Shown here: one piece after another, positions 1-9,187 of the stretch | Layout of the letters: each line of letters opens with the position of its first letter | Numbering within the stretch: the stretch's first letter is position 1 | Source of the DNA: Companilactobacillus mindensis DSM 14500 | Lineage (GTDB): Bacteria; Bacillota; Bacilli; Lactobacillales; Lactobacillaceae | NCBI RefSeq assembly: GCF_001434275.1 | Contig: NZ_AZEZ01000008.1 | Span: 1 to 49,589, forward strand | Reading direction: 5' to 3' | DNA: 49,589 nucleotides | Made by a program: the position numbers and the translations under genes | Notes under the pieces: model-generated | The model's input: only the letters and a program-made list of their open reading frames with translations | The model's database searches: none | What the model was told of the DNA's origin: nothing

Positions 1-30
1 AAACTTTGTTCAGTTTTCAAAGGTCTACCA
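1..30 (-). promoter_or_regulatory. rRNA operon leader with boxA-like antitermination sequence
   Basis: Read on the minus strand this stretch contains CTTTGAAAACTGAACAAAG, the sequence typical of the 16S leader or 16S-23S spacer of Bacilli, where a boxA-like element recruits the Nus antitermination complex. Together with the two strong promoters just upstream (66-94, 179-207) it says that an rRNA operon begins immediately beyond the left edge and is transcribed leftward, away from oriC. The rRNA gene itself is not in the window. Confidence 0.7.
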
Positions 31-65
31 GCTAATTAAGTGTTTACACTTATTAGTACTTAAAC

Positions 66-94
66 ATTTTATCAAGCCGACAATTTAATGTCAA
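66..94 (-). promoter_or_regulatory. rRNA operon promoter P2 (proximal)
   Basis: On the minus strand TTGACA (89-94) is followed after exactly 17 bases by TAAAAT (66-71). A perfect -35 with optimal spacing just upstream of the boxA-like leader is what a growth-rate-controlled rrn promoter looks like. Predicted transcription start is near 59. A small hairpin (38-51, AAGTG/CACTT) lies just inside the transcript. Confidence 0.75.
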
Positions 95-113
95 GAACTT
101 TTTTTAAATGTTT

Positions 114-172
114 CTTCTAAGTATTTAATAAATAAATTCATTAAATACTTAGAAGTTGTCTCAAGAGACAAC
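114..172 (-). repeat. Two back-to-back hairpins between the rrn promoters
   Basis: A perfect 16-bp inverted repeat (114-129 with 140-155, 10-base loop) is directly followed by a perfect 8-bp one (155-162 with 165-172, 2-base loop). Both would be present only in transcripts from P1. There is no T-run typical of a terminator on the minus strand, so processing or 5'-end protection is as plausible as attenuation. Confidence 0.6.
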
Positions 173-178
173 TAGATA

Positions 179-207
179 ATCATATCAAGTTCAAAACATA
201 ATGTCAA
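179..207 (-). promoter_or_regulatory. rRNA operon promoter P1 (distal)
   Basis: TTGACA (202-207) and TATGAT (179-184) are separated by exactly 17 bases on the minus strand, with an AT-rich stretch upstream that could act as an UP element. It is the second of two tandem promoters, 113 bases upstream of P2. Predicted start is near 172, so the P1 transcript would begin with the hairpin at 155-172. Confidence 0.75.
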
Positions 208-351
208 GAAAATATTATAATTATCTTTTCATTAATTTAACGATCTTACTCGCTGAATTAATGATTTGTTTGTTTCTTTGTGACAACAGGTAATATCATA
301 CCGTTAATGGCAAACCAATGCTAGTACTTTTTCACTTTTTTTTGAAAAAGA

Positions 352-1896
352 TCAATTTTCTTTTATCTTTTCAATATCTAAGACCTTATCGATCCAATCA
401 CTACTATAGAAATCCTCTTCGTGGGTAACAAGAATCATTGATCCATCATAGTTCTTCAAACCTTTACGCAAAGCGGCCTTTGATTCATCATCCAAATGGT
501 TAGTTGGCTCATCCATGAATAAGAAGTTCGTCGTATCAAACATCAGATCAGCAATCTTAACCTTAGTCTGCTCTCCACCAGACAGAGACTTCATAGGCGA
601 CATGATCTGTTGATTAGTCAATCCTGTTCTGGCTAATACTCGTCTGACTTCTTTACCATCCTTGTCAGGGTGTTCGCCACTAATGTAGTGGAATGGTGTC
701 TCCATGTTGTTTTTCCAAACTAGATCCTGCTTAAAGTAACCAATCTTGACTGTCTCTGAGAAATCATAGTTTCCGTCGATTGGTTTAAGGATACCTAGCA
801 AAGTCTTAATCAAAGTAGATTTACCGATACCATTGAATCCTTTAATAACCATCTTTTCGCCGCTGACGATTGAGAAGTTCAAAGCTTTATCAAATAGAGC
901 TTTCCCATCATAACCGACTTTAAGATCATTGACTTCCAAAAGCATCCTTGAACTTGGTACTTCGACATATGGGAAACCGAAACTTGCGGCAGTCTTGTTC
1001 CCTGGAGGCGTGAGAACTTCCATATGTGATAGTTGTTTTTCCCTACTCTTGGCACTCTTCGAACGTGAACCAGCCTTGAACTTTCTAATATAAGCCTTAG
1101 TCTTTGAGATTTGTTCTTGTTGCTTGACGTAGGCCTTCATATAAGTTTCTTTGTTAGCAGCCTTTTGCTTGAGAGCTTGATTCAAAGTACCAGTGTACTT
1201 AGTGATCTTACCGAACTCGAAATCAGCCACACAGTTAATAATGCGGTCTAAGAAGTTATAATCATGGGAAATAACGATAAAGGCACCGGCAAAGTTATTC
1301 AAATAGTCGGCCAGCCAGTCAATATGGTTCGTATCTAGGTAGTTAGTAGGTTCATCTAGAAGGATCATATCTGGATGTTCCAAAAGAATTTTAGCCAAAA
1401 TAATCTTTGAACGTTGACCACCACTTAGTTTGGAAACATCGTGTTCATATCCAATCGCATCGAGACCTAAACCTGTTGCTACTTGCTGAATCTTAGTATC
1501 CAATTCATAAAAGTCGTTGGCATCCAAGATTTCTTGAAGCTTTCCAGCTTTTTCAAGGTCTTCATCCGTAGGGTTATTCATGTAAATCTCATTTAGTTTG
1601 TCGCTTGTTTCATATAACTTTGAAAATGCTGTTTGAAGGTACTCGTAAATCGTCAATCCGGGAGCTAATTTAGCTTGTTGATCCAAATAACCAACTGTTA
1701 AATGCTTCTTCCATGAAATTTTTCCTTCATCAGGTTCAATTTGGCCAGTCAAAATCTTGATGAAAGTTGATTTACCCACACCATTTTGACCAATGATACC
1801 TAAATGGTCTTCTTTGTTAACTTGTAAATTGGCTGAATCATACAGCTTTTTATCCAAAAACTGCTGTGATAAGTCGTGTACTTCTAAAACACTCAT
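352..1896 (-). CDS. ABC-F family ATPase (YfmM-like)
   Basis: A 514-residue soluble protein with two ABC ATPase domains and no membrane segments, the layout of ABC-F translation factors that act on the ribosome E site or confer antibiotic protection. Visible motifs: first Walker A GQNGVGKST at residues 36-44, first signature KLSGGQRSK followed by Walker B ILLDEPTNYLD, a charged interdomain linker around residues 235-300, second Walker A GFNGIGKST, second signature SLSGGEQTK and Walker B FMDEPTNHLD. Sequence resembles B. subtilis YfmM more than YdiF or YkpA. The start at 1896 is supported by AAGGAG a few bases upstream. A hairpin terminator separates it from the LCP gene upstream. A resistance role cannot be read from sequence; a general ribosome factor is the safer call. 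Confidence 0.85.
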   Translation of the reverse strand: MSVLEVHDLSQQFLDKKLYDSANLQVNKEDHLGIIGQNGVGKSTFIKILTGQIEPDEGKISWKKHLTVGYLDQQAKLAPGLTIYEYLQTAFSKLYETSDKLNEIYMNNPTDEDLEKAGKLQEILDANDFYELDTKIQQVATGLGLDAIGYEHDVSKLSGGQRSKIILAKILLEHPDMILLDEPTNYLDTNHIDWLADYLNNFAGAFIVISHDYNFLDRIINCVADFEFGKITKYTGTLNQALKQKAANKETYMKAYVKQQEQISKTKAYIRKFKAGSRSKSAKSREKQLSHMEVLTPPGNKTAASFGFPYVEVPSSRMLLEVNDLKVGYDGKALFDKALNFSIVSGEKMVIKGFNGIGKSTLIKTLLGILKPIDGNYDFSETVKIGYFKQDLVWKNNMETPFHYISGEHPDKDGKEVRRVLARTGLTNQQIMSPMKSLSGGEQTKVKIADLMFDTTNFLFMDEPTNHLDDESKAALRKGLKNYDGSMILVTHEEDFYSSDWIDKVLDIEKIKEN

Positions 1897-1920
1897 GTCT
1901 TTCTCCTTTTATACATAAGA

Positions 1921-1950
1921 AAAGACTGAAACAAATTCGTCCCAGTCTTT
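1921..1950 (-). terminator. Terminator of the LCP gene
   Basis: On the minus strand AAAGACTG (1943-1950) pairs with CAGTCTTT (1921-1928) around a 14-base loop and is followed by a short T-rich stretch. It lies between the LCP gene and the ABC-F gene, which therefore probably has its own or a read-through transcript. Confidence 0.6.
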
Positions 1951-1963
1951 ATTATTCAAAATC

Positions 1964-3115
1964 TTATTCAGACGTTTGATTTCTGGTAAAGATTGTATAG
2001 ATTTGATTGGAATTCTCTGACTTAAATGAGAATCCACGATCTTCATTCAATGTATTTAATCTTGTCTCTTCATTATCCACTTCTTCTTGCGATAAACCTA
2101 ATTGTTTGCGTAATTTATCTGAAGCACGTTGGATCTCCTTAGTTGGTACGACTTCATATGAAGAACCGTTGATCATTGAACCGTATCCTTGAACGTGATT
2201 GGAATCAATACTCTTAGCTGCACCACGATAATTAAAGAAGATCGATTGCATATCGTTGAAACTTAAATTAGTTGTCATTGAACTAGATATACTATCTAAC
2301 ACTTTTTGATAGTGAGTAAACGTATTGGCACTTGCTGCACTCTTAATGATTGCTGTGATAACTTGACGCTGACGTAATTGTCGACCGTAGTCACCTTTAG
2401 GATCTTCATAACGCATTCGTGAGTAATCCAAAGCTTGTTTACCATTCAAGTGCATCTTACCTTTGGTAAAGTGAGACTCTTTCTCACCTGTATCACCATA
2501 TGAGAAACTGAATGGAACGTTGACATCTACACCACCAACGGCATTTACGATCTGTTTCAGTGAATTAAAATCAACTTTAACATAATAATCGATCGGTATG
2601 TTCAAGAACTTCTCGGTTGTTGCAACGGCACTCTCTTCATTACCGATATTATAAGCTGAATTTATTTTTTGAATCTTCTTCGTATTATTAGTGCTGCTCT
2701 TCCAAATTTGGGCCATTGAATCTCTAGGTACGGAAACCATCGTTGTCTTATTAGTCTTGGGATTGACTGTTACGACGATCATTGTATCCGAATTACCACG
2801 ATAATCCGTCTCAGTATCTCTGACACCATTATCAGTAGTATCGACACCTAGTAATAAGATGGAGATTGGCTTTTTATCGCTGATACGCGTTGAAACCTTT
2901 TTGCCATCCAAAGCTCTATAAGTCTTGCCCAAAGAATTCTGAGCTTGAGCATAAAGTCTAAAACCATAAGCGCCGGTCACAAAAATCATAACTAAAAACA
3001 CTAAGCCGATGATCTTCAAAAACGGACGTTTGATCTTTCCACTGTTATTTGAAGCTAAGGCGTTGTTACGAGTTCTTTGACGACGCTCTCTAGTATTATT
3101 ATTATTGTTATTCAT
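1964..3115 (-). CDS. LytR-CpsA-Psr (LCP) family cell wall polymer ligase
   Basis: 383 residues. An Asn/Arg-rich cytoplasmic head (1-30) is followed by one membrane segment (about 33-55) and an extracellular LCP domain. LCP enzymes transfer undecaprenyl-linked polymers such as teichoic acid or capsule to peptidoglycan. Family motifs are present: SILLLGVDTTD, GNSDTMIVVTVNP, SVPRDS, VGGVDVNVPF, LNGKQALDYSRMRY and DYGRQLRQRQVI, including the arginines that bind the lipid pyrophosphate. GGAG lies upstream of the ATG. Transcribed alone from a promoter at 3246-3273. Bacilli usually carry several paralogues, so a more specific name is not justified. Confidence 0.9.
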   Translation of the reverse strand: MNNNNNNTRERRQRTRNNALASNNSGKIKRPFLKIIGLVFLVMIFVTGAYGFRLYAQAQNSLGKTYRALDGKKVSTRISDKKPISILLLGVDTTDNGVRDTETDYRGNSDTMIVVTVNPKTNKTTMVSVPRDSMAQIWKSSTNNTKKIQKINSAYNIGNEESAVATTEKFLNIPIDYYVKVDFNSLKQIVNAVGGVDVNVPFSFSYGDTGEKESHFTKGKMHLNGKQALDYSRMRYEDPKGDYGRQLRQRQVITAIIKSAASANTFTHYQKVLDSISSSMTTNLSFNDMQSIFFNYRGAAKSIDSNHVQGYGSMINGSSYEVVPTKEIQRASDKLRKQLGLSQEEVDNEETRLNTLNEDRGFSFKSENSNQIYTIFTRNQTSE

Positions 3116-3245
3116 AAATTAACTCCAATTAATTTGCCATCTACGTTTAAATTAAATCTCTCTATCATTATATAGTAGACAGAATGCAATTATACATCTT
3201 GATTTTATCGATTCAAATTCTTCTTTTATAAGACTGTATTCCTAA

Positions 3246-3273
3246 ATTATAATTTTTTGCTGACATCTGTCAA
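3246..3273 (-). promoter_or_regulatory. Promoter of the LCP gene
   Basis: On the minus strand TTGACA (3268-3273), 16-base spacer, TATAAT (3246-3251): near-consensus. The -35 overlaps the palindrome TGACATCTGTCA (3261-3272), which could be an operator. The predicted 5' UTR is about 120 nt. Confidence 0.65.
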
Positions 3274-3391
3274 TTTTATCAAAAAAATTTTACCTAAATA
3301 TAATCTCCAATATAATCAGAAAACTATCTTATTATTTCGAAGTTTTACTGAAAATTTTCCTGTATAATCACTTTCGTAGGAGGATTTGAAT

Positions 3392-4843
3392 ATGTCAGAT
3401 GCAAGCAACGCTAAGACATTCAGGTGGTGGAACATTGCCTTATTAGGTTTTACCACCGTTTGGGGCCTTAACAATGTTATTAACAACTTTGCCAATCAAG
3501 GCTTAGCCGTTGTAACTTCATGGATTTTAATCATGATTCTATACTTTGTTCCTTACACTTTGATGGTAGGACAGTTAGGATCAGCGTTTCAAGAGGAAGG
3601 TGGGGGAGTTAGTTCTTGGGTCAAAATGTTATCCAACAACAAACTAGCCTACTTTGCAGCGTGGACTTACTGGGTTGTTCACGTGCCATATCTTGCTCAA
3701 AAACCACAGATCATTATGGTCAGTTTGAGTTGGTTGTTCAAGGGAAATGGTTCATTCATTAAAACGGCATCCCCTCTAGTAGTTCAAGGTGCCAGTTTGA
3801 TTATCTTTTTAGCCTTTGTTTGGTTAGCCAGCAAAGGAACGGCAACTTTGAATAATCTCGGTAGTATTGCTGGTATTGCAATGTTTACTATGTCAATGCT
3901 CTTCATTATTCTTGGTGTCAGTGCTCCATTTATCACTCATGTGCAAATTGCTACACCAAACATGACTGATATTCACACATACATTCCGAAATTCGACTTT
4001 CAATATTTCACGACAATCTCGATGTTAGTCTTCGCCGTTGGTGGTTCCGAAAAGATCTCCCCATACGTTAACAAGACTAAGAATGCTTCCAAAGAGTTCC
4101 CACTTGGTATGATCATCTTGGCCGTTATGGTTGCTGTGTCAGCCATCCTAGGATCATTTGCTATTGGTATGATTGTTAACTCAAATCATATTCCAGCTGA
4201 TCTTATGGCCAACGGTGCTTATCAAGCTTTCCAATTCCTAGGTAACAGTTTCCACGTCGGTAACTTGTTCGTCTGGGCCTTTGCTATCACTAACACGATT
4301 GCTTCAGCCGCTGCTCTTGCTATTTCTATCGATGCTCCACTGCGTATGCTTTTGGGTGACGCCGATAAGAAATTCATCCCTAAGAGTTTGTTGAAGAAAA
4401 ACAAACGTGGCGTTAATATCAATGGTTACAAGATGACTGCTATTCTTGTTTCAATCTTGATCGTTGTTCCTGCCCTTGGTATCAATGGTATGAATGACCT
4501 TTACAACTGGTTGTTGAACTTGAATTCAATCGTTATGCCTATGCGTTACCTTTGGGTATTCTTCGCCTATATGATGCTTGCCAAACAAATGGACAAGTTC
4601 AAGTCAGATTACATGTTCGTTAAGAACAAGTATGTCGGCTTTGGTTTCGGTCTCTGGACTTTCTTCTTAACTGCCTTCGCATGTATTTTGGGAATGTTAC
4701 CTAAGATGAACATGGCTCAAGACCCATCATCATGGTGGTTCCAATTAGCACTTAACATCATCACGCCACTTGCTTTACTCGCACTTGGTTTGATTTTACC
4801 TGCTATTGCTAAACGTACTAATGGCGACATGGATGAAGCCTAA
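3392..4843 (+). CDS. APC-superfamily amino acid permease (YjeM/GadC-like)
   Basis: 483 residues with about 12 hydrophobic segments, an APC-type amino acid transporter. The N-terminal stretch FTTVWGLNNVINNFANQG and the EEGGGVSSWV motif after the second helix resemble YjeM and glutamate/GABA antiporter-type permeases; substrate cannot be told. Start at 3392 is chosen because AGGAGG (3378-3383) lies 8 bases upstream; the in-frame TTG at 3386 is only 2 bases from it. A TATAAT (3363-3368) without a clear -35 would give a very short leader. The gene is transcribed toward oriC, head-on to replication, unlike its neighbours, and ends at a strong shared terminator. Confidence 0.85.
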   Translation: MSDASNAKTFRWWNIALLGFTTVWGLNNVINNFANQGLAVVTSWILIMILYFVPYTLMVGQLGSAFQEEGGGVSSWVKMLSNNKLAYFAAWTYWVVHVPYLAQKPQIIMVSLSWLFKGNGSFIKTASPLVVQGASLIIFLAFVWLASKGTATLNNLGSIAGIAMFTMSMLFIILGVSAPFITHVQIATPNMTDIHTYIPKFDFQYFTTISMLVFAVGGSEKISPYVNKTKNASKEFPLGMIILAVMVAVSAILGSFAIGMIVNSNHIPADLMANGAYQAFQFLGNSFHVGNLFVWAFAITNTIASAAALAISIDAPLRMLLGDADKKFIPKSLLKKNKRGVNINGYKMTAILVSILIVVPALGINGMNDLYNWLLNLNSIVMPMRYLWVFFAYMMLAKQMDKFKSDYMFVKNKYVGFGFGLWTFFLTAFACILGMLPKMNMAQDPSSWWFQLALNIITPLALLALGLILPAIAKRTNGDMDEA

Positions 4844-4848
4844 ACTTT

Positions 4849-4908
4849 AATTATCTTCTGCACAGATAATTATCAAAATACCCCTCGACGACTGTCGAGG
4901 GGTATTTT
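4849..4908. terminator. Bidirectional terminator between permease and PBP1A
   Basis: A perfect 15-bp stem (4875-4889 with 4894-4908, loop GACT) with A-run on one side and T-run on the other terminates both convergent genes. A smaller hairpin AATTATCT/AGATAATT (4849-4856 with 4864-4871) precedes it on the permease side. Confidence 0.9.
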
Positions 4909-4918
4909 TGTACTCATT

Positions 4919-7810
4919 TTAATCATCATCAGTTGATGAATTAGCTGAACTATTATTATTTGAACCAGAACTAGTACCGGAATTATTCGAACTAGAACTA
5001 GAATTCGTGCCAGAGCCTGTCGTTGACGACCCTGAATTTGAACTCGAATCAGAACCAGTTGAATTAGAACTAGAAGTGGAGCTCGAATTGCCACCTGAAC
5101 TCGAATTTGAGCTAGTTGAGCCAGTCGAACCTGAGGAGCTCGAACTACTGCTGTTGCCACTATTGGAAGAGGTTGAACTGCCAGTAGCAATTTTTACATC
5201 AGGAACATTTCCACCATAGCTACGAATCTCATTCATAATGTCGATCAATTTTTGTCTTTGATCAGCTTTATCGGAATCATTATTCTTATAGGCTGATTTA
5301 ACTTTCTGTAATTGTGAATTGTACTGTGGCATCAATTTGTCGACCATTGCTTGACGTTTCTTAGCCCGCTGCGTCTCAATTGCTTCCTTTTCGGACTCAT
5401 ACTTAGCCACTTTCTTGTTATCTTTAGCGGCTTGGAACATAGCCTGACTCATATTGAGATCCTTTTGAAGTTGCAAGATCTGGCGGTTGAAACGAATCTT
5501 AGCACTCTGGCGTTTGACATTAGCGTTCAAATAACGAATCTTCTGCAAAGCGCTGAGTTTCTTATCATACTGTGACTCCTTGATGATCGGCTTCTCATTG
5601 TACTTATCGATTGCTTTTTGAACTTTATCCTCACGACTGAATTCTTCTTTCTTAGTCAAATGATAGATAATTCGATAATCCAAATTATAGAGACGGTTGG
5701 TATTCTTGTTTTCCTGGTCGGTATTGTACTTGTTAAAGTTCAAATCGATGACATCTTGAATACTTGGTTTTTCATTTTTGGAATTGACAGAAAGATTGCT
5801 GCCACTGACCGTTACCGTACTTGGTTTTTTAAAGTTAGTTTCTTTCTGCTTAGTATAGTCAACTAAATATTGACCCTCAGCCTTGAAAGCCTGCATAGTC
5901 AAGGCATCCTCACTCGCTGTCAAAGTAGATGGTTGATCATTACCAGTCCAGTTGGCGATGGTAAAGTTAGGCGTCATCCCAACAAAGTAAGAATCCTTAG
6001 TATCATCAGTCGTACCAGTTTTACCAGCAGTATATTTGTAATTATCTAACGCCGCTGCCTTCCCTAGTCCATCACTAACAACTGACTGCATAGTATTCAG
6101 CATCATATAACTGGCATTTTTCGTATAAACGTCTTTTTTCATATGGGTATTTTGATAAATGTAACGACCATTGTCATTATCATAAATACTCGACAAATTA
6201 CTTGGATGGATAAATTGTCCCCCACGTGAGAATGAACTGTAAGCCGAGGCCATCTCCGTCGTTGTGACACCATATGTAAATGAACCCATAGCTAAACGTG
6301 GATCATCCTTTTGTGTCGGATCCAAACGGGCAAATTCCATTTTGACCATATCGTCGTAATAAGTATGTTTCGTATCTTGAGCTGCTAATTTATAAGCAAC
6401 TGTATTGATCGAGTTTTCCAGCGCATGTCTAACTGTAGTACTACCAATGTAGCCACTGTACCAGTTAGGAATAACCGGGGTTCCCACAGCAGAATCGACG
6501 ACTGTACTCTGTGGCAAATACCCCCGTTCAAACGCTGGTGCATAAGCTACGATTGGCTTAGCAGTTGACCCTGGTTGACGGTAGCCACTGATAGCTCGAT
6601 TAACTTGGTCGCCTTCAGTTGTCCGACCACCAACAATAGCAATAACGTTACCAGTCTTATTGTCGATAACAGTACTAGAAACTTGCGGTGCCAACTTACC
6701 ATGAGCATCCCTACCGGTGTAAGACTTATAAGTGTTGTTGACCAATTCTTCAATTTTATTTTGCAAGTCCATATCGATCGTCGTTCTGATCGTATAGCCA
6801 CCATCCATCAACTGACCATGAGCCCGTTCATAAGCTTGTTCATAACGAGCACCGTATTCTTTTTGATCAGCTTTATTTTTGAAATCGTAACGCATCGTAA
6901 AGCCAGATGACTTCATCAACTCTTCAGTCGCATTAAAGACGGCATAGCTTAGAGCATAGTTATTCGATACATCGTTATCATAACGTTTCTCATTGATTTT
7001 TAATCCTAAAGGTCGTTTCCGAGCTGTTAAATAAATCTTTTCGGAAATCAAACCTTGTTGATGGAAAATGTACAAGATCATGTTACGGCGTTTTATTGTT
7101 CGATCAGGACTAGCAACTGGATCATAGTAGACCGGATTGTTGGGAATACCAACTAGCACCGCTAATTTATCGATTGATAAATCCTTTTGATCTTGGGAAA
7201 AATAGTAGTTAGCTGCGGCACTGAATCCATATGACCCGTGTCCCATATAGACATTGTTGATATAAAATTCCAAAATTTGTTGCTTAGTAAACTTCTTCTC
7301 AAGTTGTTGAGCAATTACCATTTCTTTTAACTTACGCGTCATATTCTGTGACTGATCTTTCAGAATAACGTTCTTCACCAATTGTTGCGTTAAAGTCGAA
7401 CCACCTTCGGTCCTACGATGAAGCAGTTTGGAACCGATCGAACGCAATATGGCGTACATATCGACACCGTGATGAATGTAAAAACGTTGATCTTCAACAT
7501 CGACCAATCCCTTACGTATCTTAGGATTGATTTCTTTTATCGGCGTATAATTGGAACTCGATTGCGAGAGCTTTTTTATTTCTTTACCGTTACGATCATA
7601 TATAACGGTTGAATTTCGGGGATGAAAGTCTGACTTCTTCAATCCCTGACTGTAAGAATAGCCATCAGCAATCGTATTTCTAATATCATAGCCATATTTC
7701 CACCAGAAGGCTCCGACGCTCAAAACGATTAGGAGCACAATGGTCAATAGGATCCACGGCCACTTTTTTCTTTTTTTGATTAACTTGTGTTCTAATTTTT
7801 TCTTACGCAT
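4919..7810 (-). CDS. pbp1A: Class A penicillin-binding protein 1A (transglycosylase/transpeptidase)
   Basis: 963 residues; polymerises lipid II and cross-links peptidoglycan outside the membrane. A basic cytoplasmic head and one membrane anchor (about 18-38) precede a GT51 domain with catalytic Glu in EDQRFY (residue 106) and EGGSTLTQQ (135-143). The transpeptidase has all three motifs: STAK with nucleophile Ser415, SIN at 467-469 and KTG at 597-599. A charged helical region (about 720-880) is followed by an approximately 75-residue tail of almost only Ser, Asn, Gly and Thr ending in three Asp. Starts 8 bases after the stop of the upstream membrane protein gene with AGGGG overlapping that stop, so the two are an operon and probably translationally coupled. 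Confidence 0.93.
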   Translation of the reverse strand: MRKKKLEHKLIKKRKKWPWILLTIVLLIVLSVGAFWWKYGYDIRNTIADGYSYSQGLKKSDFHPRNSTVIYDRNGKEIKKLSQSSSNYTPIKEINPKIRKGLVDVEDQRFYIHHGVDMYAILRSIGSKLLHRRTEGGSTLTQQLVKNVILKDQSQNMTRKLKEMVIAQQLEKKFTKQQILEFYINNVYMGHGSYGFSAAANYYFSQDQKDLSIDKLAVLVGIPNNPVYYDPVASPDRTIKRRNMILYIFHQQGLISEKIYLTARKRPLGLKINEKRYDNDVSNNYALSYAVFNATEELMKSSGFTMRYDFKNKADQKEYGARYEQAYERAHGQLMDGGYTIRTTIDMDLQNKIEELVNNTYKSYTGRDAHGKLAPQVSSTVIDNKTGNVIAIVGGRTTEGDQVNRAISGYRQPGSTAKPIVAYAPAFERGYLPQSTVVDSAVGTPVIPNWYSGYIGSTTVRHALENSINTVAYKLAAQDTKHTYYDDMVKMEFARLDPTQKDDPRLAMGSFTYGVTTTEMASAYSSFSRGGQFIHPSNLSSIYDNDNGRYIYQNTHMKKDVYTKNASYMMLNTMQSVVSDGLGKAAALDNYKYTAGKTGTTDDTKDSYFVGMTPNFTIANWTGNDQPSTLTASEDALTMQAFKAEGQYLVDYTKQKETNFKKPSTVTVSGSNLSVNSKNEKPSIQDVIDLNFNKYNTDQENKNTNRLYNLDYRIIYHLTKKEEFSREDKVQKAIDKYNEKPIIKESQYDKKLSALQKIRYLNANVKRQSAKIRFNRQILQLQKDLNMSQAMFQAAKDNKKVAKYESEKEAIETQRAKKRQAMVDKLMPQYNSQLQKVKSAYKNNDSDKADQRQKLIDIMNEIRSYGGNVPDVKIATGSSTSSNSGNSSSSSSSGSTGSTSSNSSSGGNSSSTSSSNSTGSDSSSNSGSSTTGSGTNSSSSSNNSGTSSGSNNNSSANSSTDDD

Positions 7811-7818
7811 ATTAGCCC

Positions 7819-9117
7819 CTAATTAACATAGAATGTTATTCCAGAAGAGATTTGTGACATCAAATTAGACAAGTCTGATGAACTAATTTGCATACCATTA
7901 TTGTAACTTGAACCTCCAGCATAAATAAATCCAATATTAGAGCCATCGCTGAAGTAAATCGACCGATTCAAAGCTGAATTATTTTTAAGCCAGAATACTG
8001 GTGTAGCGGAATTGAAGTTGGCCGTAGAATTCTGTGGATTAGAAATTCCCATCGAACTCAATTCACTCTCACTGGCATTAGTTACGTATTGACCAAAGTT
8101 GTCGCTGCTGCTGTCGGTAATTACTGCATCTGAACTGCCAGAACTAACAACCTTCTTGATCGTGTATCGACCTGAACTGACTTGTGAGTCGATGACATTG
8201 ATATAGCCGTCTTCTGCCACATATTGACCGCTTGTTCTCGTCATCAGAGCAAGGTCATTACTATTGGAATCATAGTAAAGCACATACTTGCTAGTTATCC
8301 CTGCTTGACTGAGAACATCTGTTGCATCGCCTGACTGATTAAGACTAGAGACGATATCCACATTAGCCGGTGTATACTTTTGCGTTAATGGCGAATTCTT
8401 CAAAGCTTCCAGCTCTTCTTTAACTGCTGCTACTCGCGAACTCTCACCTTTATTGTTAGCAAAGTATTGGTCCATCTTAGCCACGGCACTTTTCCACCGC
8501 TTATCAACAGTCTTATTCTTAATTAATTTGTAATACGTATTGACCATTGAGATCTTCTTGAAACTTAAACTGCTATTATCAGCAGTAAAGCCACTCCAAG
8601 TTTTACTCAAATATTTATCAGCATCTTGAGTCTGTTCATACCAAATTTGGATCGTATCTAATTTGTTACGTTGTTTTTGGTAGACATCTTGATTCTTTTC
8701 TTTTAATAACGTCTTATCAAGTTGATTGATCTTTTCACTCGTCACATCATCTCGATAATATTTTTTGCCATCATAAAGCGAATTGACTTCTTTAGTTCGA
8801 TTCTTTCGAGCTTGAATATATTGTTCCAACTCATCGTACTTTTTAACATTGCTAGCTGATACGACGTATCCATCGCTGACATCGATCAATTTACCGATAA
8901 AATCCAGCGACTTGTAATTCAAATCAGTTTTTAATACTTCCAATTCTTTGTCTTGATACTGACTAGATATTTTGGAAGTCACGACCGCATTGACGACGCC
9001 ACGTGAAAGCATCAGAAAAAAGATGATGGCAGTGATTACGCCGACAACACCTGCACTCAATAATAAATAGTGCTCTGATTTGGTACTACTCTTTAAATCT
9101 TTCTTATCTTTCATCAT
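7819..9117 (-). CDS. Unknown single-pass membrane protein, operon partner of PBP1A
   Basis: About 432 residues. I do not recognise the family. A short basic cytoplasmic N-terminus and one strong membrane segment (about 17-41) are followed by a long, largely helical, Lys/Glu-rich extracytoplasmic region (about 45-245) and a Ser/Asn/Gly-rich C-terminal part that looks beta-structured. No enzyme motif is visible. The start is placed at an ATG at 9117 (a second ATG follows directly) because GGGG lies just upstream; a TTG at 9126 is also in frame. It lies 8 bases upstream of pbp1A in the same direction, so a role in locating or regulating PBP1A in wall synthesis is a reasonable inference but is not shown. 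Confidence 0.7.
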   Translation of the reverse strand: MMKDKKDLKSSTKSEHYLLLSAGVVGVITAIIFFLMLSRGVVNAVVTSKISSQYQDKELEVLKTDLNYKSLDFIGKLIDVSDGYVVSASNVKKYDELEQYIQARKNRTKEVNSLYDGKKYYRDDVTSEKINQLDKTLLKEKNQDVYQKQRNKLDTIQIWYEQTQDADKYLSKTWSGFTADNSSLSFKKISMVNTYYKLIKNKTVDKRWKSAVAKMDQYFANNKGESSRVAAVKEELEALKNSPLTQKYTPANVDIVSSLNQSGDATDVLSQAGITSKYVLYYDSNSNDLALMTRTSGQYVAEDGYINVIDSQVSSGRYTIKKVVSSGSSDAVITDSSSDNFGQYVTNASESELSSMGISNPQNSTANFNSATPVFWLKNNSALNRSIYFSDGSNIGFIYAGGSSYNNGMQISSSDLSNLMSQISSGITFYVN

Positions 9118-9187
9118 TTTCCCCAAAAATCTAGTTCATCTTGTTATTATATATAGTAAATTATCCTGCAAATAAAGGGTGGAAATT

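Noticed and set aside
327-350. Terminator for the ABC-F gene
   Set aside because: CTTTTTCA/TGAAAAAG forms a weak hairpin, but on the minus strand no T-run follows, so it is not listed as a terminator.
5007-5219. Acidic open frame on the plus strand within pbp1A
   Set aside because: It is the antisense of the Ser/Asn-rich PBP1A tail; the Glu/Leu pattern comes from the repetitive codons.
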